This document shows positions 39,462 through 41,522 of a stretch of DNA of 41,522 nt, piece by piece; position 1 is the first letter of the stretch, and each line of letters begins with the position of its first letter. The stretch covers positions 1-41,522 of the forward strand of contig CAMAWH010000044.1 in the NCBI GenBank assembly GCA_945861635.1. Direction: 5' to 3'. The notes beneath the pieces were generated by a model. It saw only the letters and a list, made by a program, of their open reading frames with translations. It was not told where the DNA came from and did no database searches. The stretch is from Klebsiella pneumoniae (GTDB lineage Bacteria; Myxococcota_A; UBA796; SXON01). The translations under genes were made by a program, and so were the position numbers.

Positions 39462-41522
39462 ATGCGCCTCCTGCCCTTCGTTTTCCTTCTCGCGTGCTCC
39501 GGAACGAAACCGCCGGGGGACAAGGCATCGGAAGACGCAGATGGCGACGCGGACGCCGACACGGACACGGACAGCGCAGGCGATCCCGGCGCGGATGACG
39601 ACAAGGACACGTTCGGGTCGGCCACGGACTGTGACGATCACAATTATCAAGTTTATCCAGGTGCTCCGGAACTTTGTGACGGGCTGGACAACGATTGTGA
39701 CGACGCGATTGACGAGGATTTTGACGGGGACGGCGACGGCGCTTTTGACCTCAACGCGTGCGAATCCGGCACGGATTGCGACGATACCGATGGCGCTTCG
39801 TATCCCGGCGCGGCAGACGTTCCTTACGACGGTATCGATCAGGATTGCCTGAACGGTGACGTGACCGATGCCGATGGTGACCGGTACGACGCCGAGGTCG
39901 TCGGTGGCTTCGACTGTGACGACGCCGACACCGACGTGCATCCCGACGCGGTGGAGGTCGCCAAAAACGGTAAGGACGATGATTGTATAGATGGTGACTC
40001 GATAGATGGGGACGGGGACGGATACGATGACGAGGCCTACGGCGGGGACGATTGCGAGGATACGGACGCCACCGTGCACCCTGGCGCTTACGACTGGTGG
40101 TCGAACGGTACCGATACCGATTGCGATGGGCATGACACGTCGCGCGCGGCGCTGGATGACGTGGGAATTACGATCGAGGGTGTCGCCGGTTCACAGGACC
40201 TCGTGGGGCAGGACGTTGCCCTCTGCGATCTCGATGAGGACGGGCTCATCGACCTCGTGATCGCAGCGCCGTTTGGCGATGGGTACGCCGGACAGCTCGG
40301 CGTTTTTTACGGATCGGACGTCGCGACCTGGGGCAAGGGAATGGGCATGTCGGACGCCGGAACGCTAATCACCAGCACCTCCTACTTCATGGGCTTGGAG
40401 GTGGAGTGCGCCGATATCGACGGCGATGGGTACCTCGATCTGGTGACGGGTCGCGGAGAGTACCATGCGTCCAGGGGAACCTATTATACCGACTTCGAAC
40501 TGATCTTCTGGTACGGCAGCGGGGGTCGATGGCCCGGGGCGATGTCGGATTCAGACGCGGAGTCCGAACTCTCGATGCCGCTCGGCCTCACGGACGGTTT
40601 GTCTTCCGTATACGCGCGCGACCTGCACACCGAGGACCTCGATGCGGACGGTGCTTCCGAGGTGCTCATCGTCAACGACACGGCGAGCGATCTGTCGACG
40701 CCCGACGGCAATCTATGGATACTTCCCGGCGACCGGTACAGTCGGTCCGGGTTGTTGTCATCCCAACCCGTCATCCGTGTATCGGGGCAGGACGAGATCG
40801 ACGTCATCTACGATCCGCATGTCGTTCCCGACATCGACGGGGATGGCGCGGACGATTTTTGGGGCGGGCAACCTGGGTGGACCGCGGCCGATGGGGGCGT
40901 CGACACCGCTACCGACACGGCCACGGCCACGGATACTGCTACCGACACGGCTACGGATACTGGCGCCCCCGCGACGCAGTACCCCGGGCGCGGTAGCGTG
41001 CTCCCGACGGAGGTCATCGACGGGGATGAAATTGACTCGATCGCAAGCTTTCACCTCTATGGGAGCGCTGACGAGGAATTTGGCTACACGTCGGTCTGGG
41101 GTGATTTCGACGGCGATGGTTTGACCGACGCGTTCATCACCGCGTACACCGATTCCACGTCGGCAGACCGCGGCGGTGGCGTCTATGCGATGCTCGACGT
41201 TTCCGCGGCGATGGTTTCCGGGGATGTTGCTGCCGATGTGGCGCGGGGTCACGTTACCGAGGCGACGGCCGACGGTGGGTTCGGCTTCCGCCTTGCGCGT
41301 GTCCACGATGTGAACGCCGACGGGTTTGACGATCTACTTGTCAGCGAACTGGCGTACGGGTCCACCCAATACGGGGCGGCGTGGCTGCTGAGCGGCGCGC
41401 AGATGGTGGGGGAGGTGTCGGCCGAAACCGCGGCCCTGTACGCCTGGGATGGTGCAATTGACGCCGGATACGCGGCGAACGCCATCGCGGCGGGTGATCT
41501 CGATGGGGACGGGGTGGATGAC
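39462..41522 (+). CDS. Lipoprotein with MopE-type metal-binding and FG-GAP repeats (partial)
   Basis: The frame is open from ATG 39462 to the right edge (687 codons, no stop). The lipobox is LLAC (Cys12). Residues about 20-45 are low-complexity Asp/Ala/Thr. Residues about 50-230 hold four Asp/Cys-rich repeats of the MopE-like metal-binding type (TDCDDHNYQVYPGAPELCDGLDNDC and relatives). From about 245 onward there are at least seven FG-GAP/integrin-like calcium loops (DLDEDGLIDLV, DIDGDGYLDLV, DFDGDGLTDAF, DLDGDGVDD), implying a beta-propeller. A Thr/Asp/Ala linker lies near 480-500. Such proteins are surface-exposed and calcium-dependent, often adhesins or matrix proteins in Myxococcota. Only 38 bases separate its start from that of the divergent membrane protein. 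Confidence 0.9.
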   Translation, partial: MRLLPFVFLLACSGTKPPGDKASEDADGDADADTDTDSAGDPGADDDKDTFGSATDCDDHNYQVYPGAPELCDGLDNDCDDAIDEDFDGDGDGAFDLNACESGTDCDDTDGASYPGAADVPYDGIDQDCLNGDVTDADGDRYDAEVVGGFDCDDADTDVHPDAVEVAKNGKDDDCIDGDSIDGDGDGYDDEAYGGDDCEDTDATVHPGAYDWWSNGTDTDCDGHDTSRAALDDVGITIEGVAGSQDLVGQDVALCDLDEDGLIDLVIAAPFGDGYAGQLGVFYGSDVATWGKGMGMSDAGTLITSTSYFMGLEVECADIDGDGYLDLVTGRGEYHASRGTYYTDFELIFWYGSGGRWPGAMSDSDAESELSMPLGLTDGLSSVYARDLHTEDLDADGASEVLIVNDTASDLSTPDGNLWILPGDRYSRSGLLSSQPVIRVSGQDEIDVIYDPHVVPDIDGDGADDFWGGQPGWTAADGGVDTATDTATATDTATDTATDTGAPATQYPGRGSVLPTEVIDGDEIDSIASFHLYGSADEEFGYTSVWGDFDGDGLTDAFITAYTDSTSADRGGGVYAMLDVSAAMVSGDVAADVARGHVTEATADGGFGFRLARVHDVNADGFDDLLVSELAYGSTQYGAAWLLSGAQMVGEVSAETAALYAWDGAIDAGYAANAIAAGDLDGDGVDD
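40908..40961 (+). repeat. Short in-frame tandem repeat coding a Thr/Asp/Ala linker
   Basis: A 30-base unit (40908-40937) is followed by a 24-base unit (40938-40961). Both begin GCTACCGACACGG and end ACGGATACT; they differ by one six-base insertion and a point change. Together they encode alternating Ala-Thr-Asp-Thr, a flexible acidic linker between calcium loops of the FG-GAP protein. All length differences are multiples of three, so repeat slippage would keep the frame. Confidence 0.7.

Noticed and set aside
1..41522. CRISPR arrays, insertion sequences and prophage genes
   Set aside because: No regularly spaced direct repeats, transposase motifs, terminal inverted repeats or phage structural genes were seen on reading both strands.

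Overview
The window is GC-rich bacterial chromosome (estimated by eye at a little over 60% G+C) from a Gram-negative, most likely a Myxococcota or related deltaproteobacterial lineage. The reasons are the Glt/Agl-type gliding-motility-like gene set, many Sec-exported lipoproteins with TPR or kelch repeats, a protein with MopE-type Asp/Cys-rich metal-binding repeats plus FG-GAP repeats, an NtrC-family activator, and free use of GTG, TTG and probably CTG starts. I see no insertion sequence, phage gene or CRISPR array. Gene density is high and no gap without a gene exceeds 300 bases.

Layout. 1-500: a tRNA-Phe(GAA) gene with a small Cys-rich lipoprotein-like frame abutting its 3' end. 503-4323 (minus): a two-gene unit, an SppA-type S49 protease with an added N-terminal beta-rich domain, then an NtrC-type regulator. 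4606-6183: PBP4-type D,D-carboxypeptidase. 6303-17241: the centrepiece, nine tightly packed genes encoding an envelope machine. These are a periplasmic protein of the type found beside glt genes, two large periplasmic TPR proteins, a TPR lipoprotein of GltE/AglT type, a 69-residue exported protein, a TolQ/ExbB-like channel, two TolR/ExbD-like proteins, and an FHA-like/TM/TonB-like (AgmX/PglI-type) protein. 17324-20208: a small helical periplasmic protein, an outer-membrane beta-barrel and a short OPX (Wza-like) polysaccharide export protein. This pairing resembles the class 3 OPX plus barrel exporters of myxobacteria.

20271-25238: ftsK, lolA and rimO. 25531-28468: a second complete TolQ-TolR-TolR stator behind the best promoter in the window, then a lipoprotein and a GT2 glycosyltransferase. 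28437-32216 (minus): ftsE, ftsX, an envC-like gene and ctpA, a cell-division/peptidoglycan unit joined by overlapping stop/start codons. 32314-37452: nadD, an unknown small gene, a HAD phosphatase, a kelch-like lipoprotein, a PgeF-family enzyme and a TPR lipoprotein. 37456-39423 (minus): a polytopic GT-C-like membrane protein. 39462-41522: the MopE/FG-GAP lipoprotein, running off the end.

How they may work together. Most genes serve the envelope: a proton-driven machine spanning inner membrane to periplasm, a polysaccharide pore, septal peptidoglycan remodelling and lipoprotein traffic. The strongest candidate for something new is the 6.3-20.2 kb block. It combines a Glt-like machine, its own stator (one of whose two TolR subunits lacks the conserved membrane Asp) and a barrel/OPX exporter, with a second stator about 5 kb downstream. 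Family assignments rest on motifs and remembered family features. No database search was possible.
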